DNA of 48,580 nt from Woeseiaceae bacterium (GTDB taxonomy: Bacteria; Pseudomonadota; Gammaproteobacteria; Steroidobacterales; Woeseiaceae), in contig JAHEFE010000015.1 of the NCBI GenBank assembly GCA_024640365.1, positions 1 through 48,580 on the forward strand. The letters run 5' to 3'. Under the pieces are notes generated by a model. It worked only from the letters and a program-made list of their open reading frames with translations, did not search any database and was not told the DNA's origin. A program made the position numbers and the translations under genes. Positions 1 to 9,173 of this stretch are shown in pieces. Positions within the stretch are counted from its first letter, which is position 1. Every line of letters begins with the position of its first letter.

Positions 1-2430
1 GCCACCTCGCAGGTGAACACCTTCAACTTCGGGGGCATAAACGAAAATTTCGTACTTAGGCCTGGGCTTCGGCGTCTCCGGCAAGGTGCTTGGATCAATC
101 TTGATTGACAGATACCATTTTGGATCGCCAGCTTTGTCAGTCTGGTAGTAATTACTGCGAACGGTCGCGGAGACAGCGCCGGAGAAGGCGCGCAGAATAC
201 GATCTTCATCGAGGCTTCGAACGCGACCGATGGCCCGTCCGATTTCCTTCCGACACTCTGTCAGTTCAGCCTCACGTTCTTTGTTGGTCAGGGTTGGATC
301 AAACTGTAATTCAAATTGATGCACGAGTTTGGCAGCAAGGCCGGCGTGTTCCAGCAGTACCTGTTCCATGTAGTTTTGGCTGAATGGCAGCTTCAGTTGC
401 AGCAGGAACTTGGCGTAGCAGCGAATTAACGTTATTTGGCGCCAGTCCAGGCCTGCGGCGAGCACCAGTTTATTAAATCCATCGACTTCCGCATTCCCTG
501 CGATTGCTTGCGCAAAGCTGTCCTGGAATCGAGTCGCCAAAAAATCAAGATCAATGCTGCAGTCTTTTTCATTGCGGAGTTCAAAATCCTGAACCCAAAA
601 ACGGTCGTTGGTTAGTAAACGCAGTTTGTACGGTCGTTCACTAATGACTCGAACGCCCAGGCTCTCCAGCACGGGAAGCACCTCGGACAGCGGTAGCGGT
701 TTGCCAAGGCGAAAAATCTTGAAGTGAAGTTCTGACGGGTCTTCGGCTGACGGTTGATATAGCTGCAAAGTATGGTGGTGTTGGCCGGTAAGAATTTCGT
801 GAATGCGCATAAAGTCAGCGCACGCCCTTTTCGGTGTGACGTCATCTTCATAAGCCAATGGGAAGATATTGCCGTATTGACGCAGTAACTTCGGGGCCGC
901 CTCATAACCGAGCTGGGCCGTCATTTCATCGCGCAGCCGGTCACGCCAGGTGATGACTGTTTCTTCGATTAGCTTTTCAATACGACGATTGCTGATGCGT
1001 GGTTTGTCATCAGGCGGAGTGCGCACAATGATGTGTACCCTCGCCAACGGCGATTCCGAAATCTCTACCCGCGAGTCAACAGCTATACCGGCGAATTCAT
1101 CCAGCAAGATAGCTTCAATACGACGCCGAATTGCGGTACTGTATTTTTCGCGGGGAACGTAAACGAGGCATGAGAAAAAGCGCCGGAAACTATCGCGGCG
1201 AACGAAGAATTTTACTTTCTGCCGCTCCTGCAAATTCAGAATGCCAATCGCCGTGCGCGACAGGTCGCGGACGGACGCCTGGAACAATTCGTCGCGCGGA
1301 TAAGAATCCAGAATGTGAGTAAGGGCTTTTCCGCGATGTCCGGAGGGCTCGAAATGAGCGCGCTCAACAACTTGTTGCACTTTCAAACGAAGCAAGGGAA
1401 TGTCGTGCGGGTTTTCGCTATAGGCGACCGATGTAAATAAACCGATGAAGCGCTTTTCGCCAATAACCTTTCCGTTCTTGTCGTATTTCTTGATACCAAC
1501 ATAATCAAGATAGCTGTGTCTGTGCACGGTAGAGCGGGAATTGGCCTTGGTAATAATCAGAATGTCTTTGCCACGCGTATGCCGCTGCATTTCTTTACTG
1601 AGTTCGACTGATTTGGTACCGCGACCATCATTGCGCAGCAGGCCGAGTCCGGTTCCAGAGGCGGCCTGCAAAAAGGTCTTGTTCTTGCGTTGTACTAATG
1701 AATATTCTCGATAACCCAGGAATGTGAAGCGATCATCAGTGAGCCATTCCAGCAGGCCTTTGCTTTCATCTTGTAACGCGGGATCGACTCCCGGGATAGG
1801 GTGCGTGAATTCTTCGCAGGCCTGGAGCATTTTGCTACGCATAGTGCTCCAGTCGTTAACTGCCAGGCGAACATCTGCCAGGACCTTGAGTATTTCGTGC
1901 TCCAGCAGTTTCAGATGTTGCTTGTCCCCGTCTCGACCGACCTCAAAGCGAATAAATGATTCGACCTCACCAACTCCGGCCGCTTTTTCGTGGACACTTT
2001 GCAGTTGGCCTTTGGCATTGCGCACCAGGCGCAATAACGGATGGATCGTCATATGGATCAACATGTCCTGACGGTTTATAGCAGCCGTTACGGAGTCAAC
2101 AAGAAATGGCATGTTGTCATTGGCAATCAAGACAACGGTACGGCGCCCCAGCTTGCTGTCTTCGCTATCAGTCGGATTGAAAATCTTGAGTAATAATTGT
2201 CCGGGTTTGCGGGTGCGCGCAAAACTCAAATGTTCAACAGCGGCACGCGCCATATCTTCTGCACTGTTACTTTGCAAATCATCAATCGATACATCACGGA
2301 AATATTGCTGCACAAAAGTGCGGAGCCGCTTACTCGATTTGAGAATGCTTTGCTCGGGGCATGCAGCAACTATATCGTCAATTAAGCTTTGCTTAAGATC
2401 GCTACTGCGGCGTTGCTGTACTTTGGTCAC
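1..2430 (-). CDS. gdhB: NAD-specific glutamate dehydrogenase, large (about 1,600-residue) class, N-terminal part
   Basis: The frame is open from a GTG at 2430 to the left edge, so about 810 N-terminal codons are present and the C-terminus lies outside. An in-frame TGA lies a few codons upstream of the GTG and a GGAG precedes it by about 8 bases, which fixes the start. The translation has the long N-terminal regulatory part of this family and ends exactly at VHLRGG, the beginning of the catalytic glutamate-binding segment (normally followed by ARGGLRWSDR). The family oxidises L-glutamate to 2-oxoglutarate and ammonia with NAD and serves amino-acid catabolism in the cytoplasm. The gene stands alone behind a 397-base non-coding region and follows a MarR-type regulator on the same strand. 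Family assignment is firm; the symbol follows Pseudomonas usage. Confidence 0.9.
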   Translation of the reverse strand, partial: MTKVQQRRSSDLKQSLIDDIVAACPEQSILKSSKRLRTFVQQYFRDVSIDDLQSNSAEDMARAAVEHLSFARTRKPGQLLLKIFNPTDSEDSKLGRRTVVLIANDNMPFLVDSVTAAINRQDMLIHMTIHPLLRLVRNAKGQLQSVHEKAAGVGEVESFIRFEVGRDGDKQHLKLLEHEILKVLADVRLAVNDWSTMRSKMLQACEEFTHPIPGVDPALQDESKGLLEWLTDDRFTFLGYREYSLVQRKNKTFLQAASGTGLGLLRNDGRGTKSVELSKEMQRHTRGKDILIITKANSRSTVHRHSYLDYVGIKKYDKNGKVIGEKRFIGLFTSVAYSENPHDIPLLRLKVQQVVERAHFEPSGHRGKALTHILDSYPRDELFQASVRDLSRTAIGILNLQERQKVKFFVRRDSFRRFFSCLVYVPREKYSTAIRRRIEAILLDEFAGIAVDSRVEISESPLARVHIIVRTPPDDKPRISNRRIEKLIEETVITWRDRLRDEMTAQLGYEAAPKLLRQYGNIFPLAYEDDVTPKRACADFMRIHEILTGQHHHTLQLYQPSAEDPSELHFKIFRLGKPLPLSEVLPVLESLGVRVISERPYKLRLLTNDRFWVQDFELRNEKDCSIDLDFLATRFQDSFAQAIAGNAEVDGFNKLVLAAGLDWRQITLIRCYAKFLLQLKLPFSQNYMEQVLLEHAGLAAKLVHQFELQFDPTLTNKEREAELTECRKEIGRAIGRVRSLDEDRILRAFSGAVSATVRSNYYQTDKAGDPKWYLSIKIDPSTLPETPKPRPKYEIFVYAPEVEGVHLRGG

Positions 2431-2827
2431 GATTGGTTCTCCAGCTGGTCAGTAGGACCAGCCCTGATTAAAGGTGCATTACAACGCTAGGCACCAGCCG
2501 ACGGAGCATGGTTTGATGCCGCGCTTCACTGTGCAATACGGGTAATGAGAAATGGGAGTGGAGGGTTGGGGTATTCATTAATAATTCGGATGCTTTTTAT
2601 TTGATTAACCGCCGTCTGATCGCGCCCAGATTGTGCTTGTTAAGGCGCTACGTATTCGGTTGCAAATTAGAGTTCCAGATAGTGTTTTTCCAGCGGATTT
2701 TTGGAAGTCTTCGACAATATCGTCAGCAATCAGCCAAAGCCGCGATGAATACCAGAATTTAGGGTTCCAACACGGCGAAATTATACATCAAAAAAGCGCA
2801 TTGACAGCTTTTGTGGTGATATTTGAG
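2431..2827. other. Non-coding leader region upstream of the glutamate dehydrogenase gene
   Basis: 397 bases between the MarR-type gene and the dehydrogenase gene, both on the minus strand. I see no convincing gene: a short plus-strand frame has no ribosome binding site and no recognisable product. The region is AT-richer than its surroundings, and one promoter-like pair on the minus strand is listed separately. No terminator hairpin with a T-run was found after the MarR-type gene. Confidence 0.5.
2780..2807 (-). promoter_or_regulatory. Candidate sigma-70 promoter for the glutamate dehydrogenase gene
   Basis: On the minus strand CTGTCA (4 of 6 to TTGACA) is followed after 16 bases by a perfect TATAAT. 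It points toward the dehydrogenase start at 2430 and would give an untranslated leader of about 330 bases. The -10 match is exact, but the region is AT-rich, so a chance match is possible. Confidence 0.35.
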
Positions 2828-3322
2828 CTAAATTTTTTCTGAGGTGGAGAAGCCCTGAAACCGGTCCCGATTTAGGTTTCGCACGCGGTCAAGCAATTGC
2901 TGCGTCATATCGCGAAATGTCGACAGATCCTGATCGTTGAGGCCCTCCAGCAATTGCTCCTCAAATTCGAGCGCCAGCGGGGCTACTTCAAGATATATAG
3001 CGATCCCCTCTGGGCTCAAATGCAATACGGAGCGACGTTTGTCCGTGGTTGCCACGCTACGTTGGATGCGGCCACTTGACAGCAGTTTGGCAACGGCGCG
3101 GCTAACAGCGACTTTGTCCAACAAAGTTCGCTCTGCAATATCGACGGCCGATGAGCCTGGAAAGCGTCCGAGAATCGCCATTACACGCCACTCCGGGATT
3201 GAGAGCATATGGCGATCCGCGTATATCGCGGAGATTTCGCGGCTGACTAAATTGGATAAGATTGAAAGGGTGTACGGCAAAAACTCTTCAAGCACCAGTT
3301 CACGATTAGATTTTGCGGTCAT
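2828..3322 (-). CDS. MarR-family winged-helix transcriptional regulator
   Basis: A 164-residue protein, the usual MarR length. It shows an N-terminal dimerisation helix, the winged-helix core with the pattern LSIPEWRVMAILGR, then a recognition-helix segment (LLDKVAVSRAVAKLLSSGRI) and the wing with DKR. A longer frame to 3478 would overlap zapE and adds 52 residues without family likeness, so I place the start at the ATG beginning MTAKSN. Members are dimeric DNA-binding repressors, often released by small aromatic or lipophilic ligands. The ligand cannot be told from sequence. It lies 109 bases after zapE and 398 bases before the glutamate dehydrogenase gene, so control of that gene is possible but unproven. 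Confidence 0.8.
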   Translation of the reverse strand: MTAKSNRELVLEEFLPYTLSILSNLVSREISAIYADRHMLSIPEWRVMAILGRFPGSSAVDIAERTLLDKVAVSRAVAKLLSSGRIQRSVATTDKRRSVLHLSPEGIAIYLEVAPLALEFEEQLLEGLNDQDLSTFRDMTQQLLDRVRNLNRDRFQGFSTSEKI

Positions 3323-3431
3323 ATTGGCATTAGTCAGTAAGGTTGCCGGGTTAACCGGATCCGACGAAGTATCAGGTGGCCAATCATATGCCTGCGCAAG
3401 GGTGGGGGAAAGTCTCTTGGTTGCGCGATGA

Positions 3432-4523
3432 TCAGGCCAGGTGGGAGGCCGCCAGATAATGCCGAGATTGCATTTCAATCAGGCGACTGCTCGTTCTTTG
3501 GAACTCAAATTTTAGCCGCTCACCGGTATACAGGTTTTCGATGGGTGCGGCGGCCGAAAGAATGAGTTTGACGCGGCGATCATAGAACTCGTCAACCAGG
3601 GCAATAAATCGCCGGGCAGGATCATTTTGTCCATGGTCAAATACCGGCACGTTGGCGATGATGACGGCCTGGTACAGGCGGGCGATCTCAATATAGTCGT
3701 TTTGGCTGCGAGGGCCATCGCAAATGTCGCTGAAGTTGAACCAGGCGACCCCTTCACCGCAGCGCTGGGACTGGATTTGGCGTCCAAATATATCGATGAC
3801 TGCATTTTCTATAACGTGTCCTGGAGAAACCTCGTCGAAATAGCGGTGCATATGATTATCGGCGATTGGACCCGGTGGCACGTGATAGGTCCCAGCGCGC
3901 TCCAGCAGGCGCAGTCGATAATCTGTATTGCCCTCCAATTCGATTACTGTCGTATGCGATTGCAGTAGCTCTATAGCCGGTAAAAAGCGTTCCCGTTGTA
4001 GGCCGTTACGATACAAATCCACGGGTGGCACGTTTGATGTTGCAACCAGCGTTACGCCATTTTGCAACAGGTGCTCGAGCAGGCGTCCCAGTAACATCGC
4101 ATCGCCAATGTCGCTGACATAAAACTCGTCAAAACAGAAGACCCGCGTATTTTGGGCAATATCCACGGCTATTTTCTCCAGCGGATTGCTGGTGTTGTGA
4201 AATTGTTTCAGACGGTCATGGATGTCATGCATCATGCGGTGAAAATGCATGCGTTTCTTCTTCTCTATCGGCAGCGTATCGAAAAACAGGTCCATCAAAA
4301 AAGTCTTGCCGCGACCGACAGTACCCCACAGGTACAAGCCACGGATTGGTTTGGAACGCCTTTTAAAGAAGGTGCCAAACACACTCACAGAGCCGGCTTG
4401 GCCTCTAAGTTGTCGCTGAATATCGGCCAGCACCTCAACTACAGCTTCTTGCGCGGCATCATGCTGATGCCCCTCTTGCTGCAGACTTTCGCGGTAGGCT
4501 TTCCGGATGTTCCGTGTTGTCAT
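3432..4523 (-). CDS. zapE: Cell division ATPase ZapE (AFG1/YhcM family)
   Basis: A 363-residue P-loop ATPase of the AFG1-like family. Walker A is GTVGRGKT at residues 67-74, Walker B is VFCFDEF at 128-134, followed by the family signatures VSDIGDAM and ATSNVPP with an arginine-rich stretch. In E. coli, ZapE associates with the Z-ring late in division and destabilises FtsZ bundles in an ATP-dependent way; the mitochondrial homologue handles misassembled membrane proteins. The ATG start is preceded by a purine-rich GGGAAAGA. The gene is divergent from the ETF-ubiquinone oxidoreductase gene and leads the MarR-type gene. In many gammaproteobacteria zapE sits near rplM-rpsI, which is not the case here. 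Confidence 0.92.
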   Translation of the reverse strand: MTTRNIRKAYRESLQQEGHQHDAAQEAVVEVLADIQRQLRGQAGSVSVFGTFFKRRSKPIRGLYLWGTVGRGKTFLMDLFFDTLPIEKKKRMHFHRMMHDIHDRLKQFHNTSNPLEKIAVDIAQNTRVFCFDEFYVSDIGDAMLLGRLLEHLLQNGVTLVATSNVPPVDLYRNGLQRERFLPAIELLQSHTTVIELEGNTDYRLRLLERAGTYHVPPGPIADNHMHRYFDEVSPGHVIENAVIDIFGRQIQSQRCGEGVAWFNFSDICDGPRSQNDYIEIARLYQAVIIANVPVFDHGQNDPARRFIALVDEFYDRRVKLILSAAAPIENLYTGERLKFEFQRTSSRLIEMQSRHYLAASHLA

Positions 4524-4669
4524 TCTTTCCCGATTCTCAGGTGAACGTGGTTAATACATATTGCGTACGGTGTGACTGGTCGCTGTAGAGTACAGTGCCG
4601 GGTTGACTGCCGCCAGCGAGCGGTTAGTGGTGTTAGAATAACGGGGTTCACAATAAAGGAATGGCAGGT

Positions 4670-6331
4670 ATGACTGAGACAATCGAACGCGAATCCATGG
4701 AATTTGATGTGGTTATCGTCGGAGGCGGGCCAGCCGGTTTAGCGGCGGCCAATCGTCTGATGCAGTTATCGGAAAAGACGGGCCGGGAAATTTCAGTCGT
4801 TGTTGTTGAGAAAGGCTCTGAAATAGGCGCCCATATTCTCTCCGGAAATGTTTTTGAAGCTCACAGCCTTGCCGAGCTTTTCCCTGACTGGAAAGAGCGC
4901 GGTGCGCCGCTCAATAATCCGGTCAAGGGTGATGCTGTTCATTATCTAACAAGCGCTAACAAAGGCGTAAAAGTTCCGGCGATGTTTGTGCCAAAACCCA
5001 TGCATAACGAAGGTAATTACGTTATTGGACTGGGTCGCTTGTGTCAGTGGATGGGTGAGCAGGCCGAGAATGCCGGCGCAAATATCTTCCCTGGATTTGC
5101 GGCTGCCGAAGTGCTTTACGATGATCAAGGCAGGGTGCGCGGAGTTGTCACGAGTGACATGGGTGTTGCTAAGGATGGCCAGCGCAAGTCAACCTATCAG
5201 GCTGGCTATGAGTTGCTGGGCAAGTACACGATTTTCGCAGAGGGTTGCCGTGGCAACCTCGGTCAAGAGCTTGAGACAAAGTTTGATCTGCGCGCCGATG
5301 CAGATCCACAGCACTACGGCCTTGGCATCAAAGAAGTGTGGGAGGTTGATCCGGAGCTGCATCAGCAAGGTCTTGTCGAGCACACGCTGGGCTGGCCGCT
5401 GGATAATCGAACCGAGGGCGGCGGCTTTCTTTATCACGCGGAAAATAACCAGATATTTTTGGGGCTCATAGTGGCATTGAATTACAAGAACCCCTATCTC
5501 TCGCCTTTCGAAGAGTTCCAGCGATGGAAACACCACCCGCGTATCAGCAAATACCTGAAGACCGGCAAGCGCCTCGCCTATGGCGCGCGCGTCGTAAATA
5601 AGGGCGGCGTGCAGTCACTGCCCAAGCTGACGTTTCCCGGTGGCATGTTGGTGGGTTGTGATGCCGGGTTTTTGAACGGCATAAAGATTAAGGGTGCTCA
5701 TACCGCAATAAAGACCGGCATGCTCGCGGCGGAAAGCGTTTTTGCCGCTTTTGACAAAGGAGATGAGGGTTATTCTGACCTTGCGGATTTTGAAATAAAT
5801 GTCCGCGAGTCATGGGTATATAAAGAATTGTATGGCGCCAGGAATCTAGGTCCCGCGCTACACAAGTTCGGTGCCTTTTTCGGCTCAGCTTTTACGTTCG
5901 TGGATCAAAACATATTCCGCGGAAAACTACCGTTTACACTGCATAACAAGCATCACGATCATGAGTCTTTGCTGACTATCGATAAAGTAAAAGTGATTAA
6001 TTATCCAAAGCCGGATGGCATCATCAGCTTTGATAGAAATTCGTCCGTGTTCCTGTCGAGTACCAACCATGAAGAAGACCAGCCGTCGCATTTGAAGTTG
6101 AAGGATCCTTCAATTCCGATAGCCGTCAATTTGCCGCGCTATGCGGAACCGGCGCAGCGTTATTGCCCTGCCGGTGTGTACGAGGTTATCGAGAAGGACG
6201 GGAAGGCGCAGTTCCAGATCAATGCGCAAAACTGTGTGCACTGCAAGACTTGCGATATCAAGGACCCGTCGCGGAATATAGTCTGGACAGTGCCAGAAGG
6301 CGGCGGCGGTCCCAACTACAGTGGCATGTAA
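4670..6331 (+). CDS. Electron transfer flavoprotein-ubiquinone oxidoreductase
   Basis: A 553-residue flavoprotein. GGGPAG near residues 18-23 is the FAD dinucleotide-binding motif. The C-terminus has the 4Fe-4S ligands Cys499, Cys522, Cys525 and Cys528 in CPAGVYE and NCVHCKTC, and ends with the typical PEGGGGPNYSGM. The enzyme is a monotopic inner-membrane protein that passes electrons from reduced ETF to ubiquinone, so it is the sink for acyl-CoA dehydrogenases. An ATG at 4661 is also in frame, but AAGGA ends directly before it; the same AAGGA is 9 bases from the ATG at 4670, so I prefer the latter. It converges with an acyl-CoA catabolic operon, which fits its role. Confidence 0.95.
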   Translation: MTETIERESMEFDVVIVGGGPAGLAAANRLMQLSEKTGREISVVVVEKGSEIGAHILSGNVFEAHSLAELFPDWKERGAPLNNPVKGDAVHYLTSANKGVKVPAMFVPKPMHNEGNYVIGLGRLCQWMGEQAENAGANIFPGFAAAEVLYDDQGRVRGVVTSDMGVAKDGQRKSTYQAGYELLGKYTIFAEGCRGNLGQELETKFDLRADADPQHYGLGIKEVWEVDPELHQQGLVEHTLGWPLDNRTEGGGFLYHAENNQIFLGLIVALNYKNPYLSPFEEFQRWKHHPRISKYLKTGKRLAYGARVVNKGGVQSLPKLTFPGGMLVGCDAGFLNGIKIKGAHTAIKTGMLAAESVFAAFDKGDEGYSDLADFEINVRESWVYKELYGARNLGPALHKFGAFFGSAFTFVDQNIFRGKLPFTLHNKHHDHESLLTIDKVKVINYPKPDGIISFDRNSSVFLSSTNHEEDQPSHLKLKDPSIPIAVNLPRYAEPAQRYCPAGVYEVIEKDGKAQFQINAQNCVHCKTCDIKDPSRNIVWTVPEGGGGPNYSGM

Positions 6332-6335
6332 ATAA

Positions 6336-6356
6336 AGCCACGGGTAATCCGTGGCT
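6336..6356. terminator. Intrinsic terminator between convergent transcription units
   Basis: An 8-bp perfect stem (AGCCACGG / CCGTGGCT) with a 5-base loop lies just after the ETF-ubiquinone oxidoreductase stop. On the minus strand the stem is followed by TTTATTT, so it best terminates the acyl-CoA operon; on the plus strand the T-run is poor. Confidence 0.65.
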
Positions 6357-6381
6357 CCATTAATGGTTCCTGACGCGATGG

Positions 6382-7149
6382 TTACTTAGGTTGCATCCGT
6401 ATGGCGCCATCGAGCCGCACGACTTCGCCGTTGATCATGGTATTGCCGTACATGTGACAGACGAGGTCTGCGTATTCTTCAGGGCGCCCCAGACGAGGCG
6501 GAAACGGTACCTGCGCTCCCAGCGATTGTTGAACTTCTTCCGGTAGTCCGGCCATCATCGGTGTCATGAATATTCCAGGAGCAATGGTATTAACCCGGAT
6601 GCCAAAACGAGCGACTTCGCGCGCGATCGGTAACATCATTCCAACAATGCCACCTTTCGAGGCTGAATATGCGGCTTGACCGATTTGTCCTTCAAATGCG
6701 GCAATAGAGGCTGTGCTCACAATAAGTCCGCGTTCGCCATCAGCATTGGGCTCATTTTTTTGCATCAAGAATGCAACTTCCTTGGTGACATTGAACGATC
6801 CAATCAAGTTAATTTGAATCGTACGATTAAATGACTCAGTGGCAAGCGGACCTTCGCGTCCGACCACTCTCGCCGGTAGCAGGATGCCGGCACAATTCAC
6901 AGCCAATGTCACACCACCCATGAATTTTGCCGCGCTGGCTACAGAGCTTTTGACGTTGTCCTCGGAACTGACGTCGGTTTTGATAAAGACTGCCCGTTTA
7001 CCCAATGCGGCAGCGCTCTTCGCTCCAAGTTCTTCGTTTATGTCAAGCAATGCGGCGTAGCCGCCGGCATCAATAACTCGTTTAGCCGTTGCAAGTCCGA
7101 GCCCTGAGGCGCCACCGGTAATGATTGCCTTGGCTGATGCAAGATCCAT
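6382..7149 (-). CDS. HSD10-like short-chain 3-hydroxyacyl-CoA dehydrogenase
   Basis: A 255-residue short-chain dehydrogenase/reductase. TGGASGLG at 11-18 binds NAD, NCAG is present near 85, and the catalytic residues are Ser148, Tyr161 and Lys165 (YSASKGG). The C-terminal RLDGAIRMQP is typical of the HSD17B10 group, which oxidises 3-hydroxyacyl-CoA and 2-methyl-3-hydroxybutyryl-CoA in isoleucine breakdown. A longer frame to 7206 would overlap the carboxylase gene; the ATG at 7149 has GGAG 7 bases upstream and starts as the family does. It is the last gene of the thiolase-carboxylase operon, so it probably works with the thiolase on branched-chain acyl-CoA. The exact substrate is inferred. Confidence 0.88.
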   Translation of the reverse strand: MDLASAKAIITGGASGLGLATAKRVIDAGGYAALLDINEELGAKSAAALGKRAVFIKTDVSSEDNVKSSVASAAKFMGGVTLAVNCAGILLPARVVGREGPLATESFNRTIQINLIGSFNVTKEVAFLMQKNEPNADGERGLIVSTASIAAFEGQIGQAAYSASKGGIVGMMLPIAREVARFGIRVNTIAPGIFMTPMMAGLPEEVQQSLGAQVPFPPRLGRPEEYADLVCHMYGNTMINGEVVRLDGAIRMQPK

Positions 7150-7180
7150 AGTGTTCTCCGATATCCTAAAATGAGTGTTT

Positions 7181-9142
7181 TTATTCCAAATCGACGAGGA
7201 CCGCATCGGCCTCGACGAAATCGCCTTCCTTAATATGTATGCTTTTCACGGTGCCAGCAGTGGCGGCACGCAACGCGAACTCCATCTTCATGCCTTCCAT
7301 GCTGACGAGTAGCTGATTCTTCTCGACACGATCACCGACTTGAATAGCTATTGATACAATCTTTCCAGGCATGGGTGCCGTGGGGTGTATGTCTTCAATT
7401 GTCTTACCCGCCTCCCAGGTGTAAGGGTCTGCAATGGCAAACTCATAACATCGTTGGTCGTAGATTACCTGCACATGGCCGGAATCTTGTATGCAACAGA
7501 CCGGCATGGGTTCCCCGCCGTCAACGCATAGTTCGCCTTCATGGTGGTCGCTGAAATGCACTGCAACGTTATGCCAGTTTTGTTCATGTTCAATGCGGTA
7601 GTGGCCATTATTGCCGCGAACCTGGAAGCGCCATTCACGGCCATTATCGCGCAACACGAGTCGAGCGCCGGCATCGATCTGAATCCGCCAGGCGTCGCCA
7701 GCCTGCCATGGGCTTGTTCCATTGCGTGGGTTCTGGTTGGCACTCGCTCTGACGGCTGCGACCAGCAGCACTGCGACGGGCACATCCAGCGGTTGCACGA
7801 GTTCCGCGAGGTTGCGGTCGAGATACAGGGTGTCAATCTGTGCTTGCTCGAAAGCCGGACTGACGGCAATGCGCCGCAAGAAAGCCAGGTTATTGCCTGG
7901 TCCAAATAGAGCAGTGTGCTGCAACACATTTTGCAGCCGATCTATCGCGCTATCTCGGTTGTCGGCGTGTACACATAACTTGGCGAGCAGGGGGTCGTAC
8001 CATGGAGTCACAGTATCGCCCGCATCATAGCCCCGATCCATGCGTACACCGATTTGTCCGATTGGCCATTGAAAGGTCGTAATGGTGCCGCTCGCTGGCA
8101 AGAAGTTTTGTTCGGGTCGCTCTGCGTATATGCGTGCCTCGATGGCTGAACCACGTGCCGTTATCTGTTCCTGTTTTAGCGGCAATTTTTTGCCACTGGC
8201 GACTCGAAGTTGCCATTCGACCAGGTCTAATCCCGTAATGTATTCGGTGACAGGATGCTCTACTTGCAGTCGTGTATTCATTTCCATAAAGAAAAATGAT
8301 TCGTCCGCGCCGACGATGAATTCAACGGTTCCTGCGTTGCGATAGGAGACTGCCTGGCCGGCTGCGAGTGCAGCGCTATGCAGGGCATCGCGCAGATGAT
8401 TGCTGATGCGCGGGGCAGGAGCTTCTTCCATAACTTTTTGGTGGCGCCGTTGTGCCGAGCATTCGCGTTCAAACAAGTGCACGAGGTTGTCGTGTGAATC
8501 GCCAAAAATCTGTACTTCGATGTGACGCGGATTTTGAATATATTTTTCGATGATTACTTCGTCATCACCGAATGAGGAGCGTGCTTCACGGCGAGCGGCC
8601 GCTAGTGCTTCTTTAAATTCTGCTTCTATGTGAACGACGCGCATGCCTTTACCGCCACCGCCGGCAGATGCCTTAATCAAGACCGGAAAACCGGTTTTGA
8701 TGGCGCCGGCGGCCAGGTCGGCATCATCCTGACTGCCCTGGAAACCTGGTACGACAGGGACACCGGCAGCTTGCATAATATCTTTGGCAACGCGCTTAGA
8801 GCCCATGGCCGTGATTGTTTCTGCAGTTGGGCCGATAAAGGCCAGCCCGGCTTTTTCACAGGCACTGGCAAGCGCTGCGTTTTCGGCGAGGAACCCGTAA
8901 CCGGGATGGATTCCTTCTGCATTGGTCAGCTTGGCGGCGTTAATTAGTTTATCAATGCATAGATAGGACTCACTCGCTGGCGGGTTGCCTATTGCAACAC
9001 GTTCATCGGCCATCTTGACGTGGCGCGCCTGGTCGTCGGCACTTGAATGGACGGCTATAGTTCGGACCCCCAAACGCCGACAGGAATCAATAATTCGGCA
9101 GGCGATTTCGCCACGGTTTGCAATGAGTATTTTCTTGAGCAT
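7181..9142 (-). CDS. liuD: Acyl-CoA carboxylase alpha subunit (biotin carboxylase + biotin carrier), probably methylcrotonyl-CoA carboxylase
   Basis: A 653-residue biotin-dependent carboxylase subunit. It contains an N-terminal biotin carboxylase domain (residues 1-445) with the ATP-grasp glycine-rich loop KASAGGGGKGM and the EMNTRLQVEHPVTE signature, a linker, and a C-terminal biotinyl domain whose EGMKMEF carries the acceptor lysine, Lys619. With the beta subunit encoded just upstream, it carboxylates 3-methylcrotonyl-CoA in leucine degradation. Geranyl-CoA carboxylase alpha subunits look similar; the neighbours (thiolase, HSD10-like enzyme) favour the amino-acid role. ATG start, 31 bases after the beta-subunit stop, with no strong Shine-Dalgarno visible. 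Carboxylase class is certain, substrate moderately so. Confidence 0.9.
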   Translation of the reverse strand: MLKKILIANRGEIACRIIDSCRRLGVRTIAVHSSADDQARHVKMADERVAIGNPPASESYLCIDKLINAAKLTNAEGIHPGYGFLAENAALASACEKAGLAFIGPTAETITAMGSKRVAKDIMQAAGVPVVPGFQGSQDDADLAAGAIKTGFPVLIKASAGGGGKGMRVVHIEAEFKEALAAARREARSSFGDDEVIIEKYIQNPRHIEVQIFGDSHDNLVHLFERECSAQRRHQKVMEEAPAPRISNHLRDALHSAALAAGQAVSYRNAGTVEFIVGADESFFFMEMNTRLQVEHPVTEYITGLDLVEWQLRVASGKKLPLKQEQITARGSAIEARIYAERPEQNFLPASGTITTFQWPIGQIGVRMDRGYDAGDTVTPWYDPLLAKLCVHADNRDSAIDRLQNVLQHTALFGPGNNLAFLRRIAVSPAFEQAQIDTLYLDRNLAELVQPLDVPVAVLLVAAVRASANQNPRNGTSPWQAGDAWRIQIDAGARLVLRDNGREWRFQVRGNNGHYRIEHEQNWHNVAVHFSDHHEGELCVDGGEPMPVCCIQDSGHVQVIYDQRCYEFAIADPYTWEAGKTIEDIHPTAPMPGKIVSIAIQVGDRVEKNQLLVSMEGMKMEFALRAATAGTVKSIHIKEGDFVEADAVLVDLE

Positions 9143-9173
9143 TGAGTTGTTTTACCCGGGGGTGATCAATCGC

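Noticed and set aside
105..383. Plus-strand frames inside 1-2430
   Set aside because: They lie across the long glutamate dehydrogenase frame on the other strand and have arginine-rich shadow composition with no family likeness.
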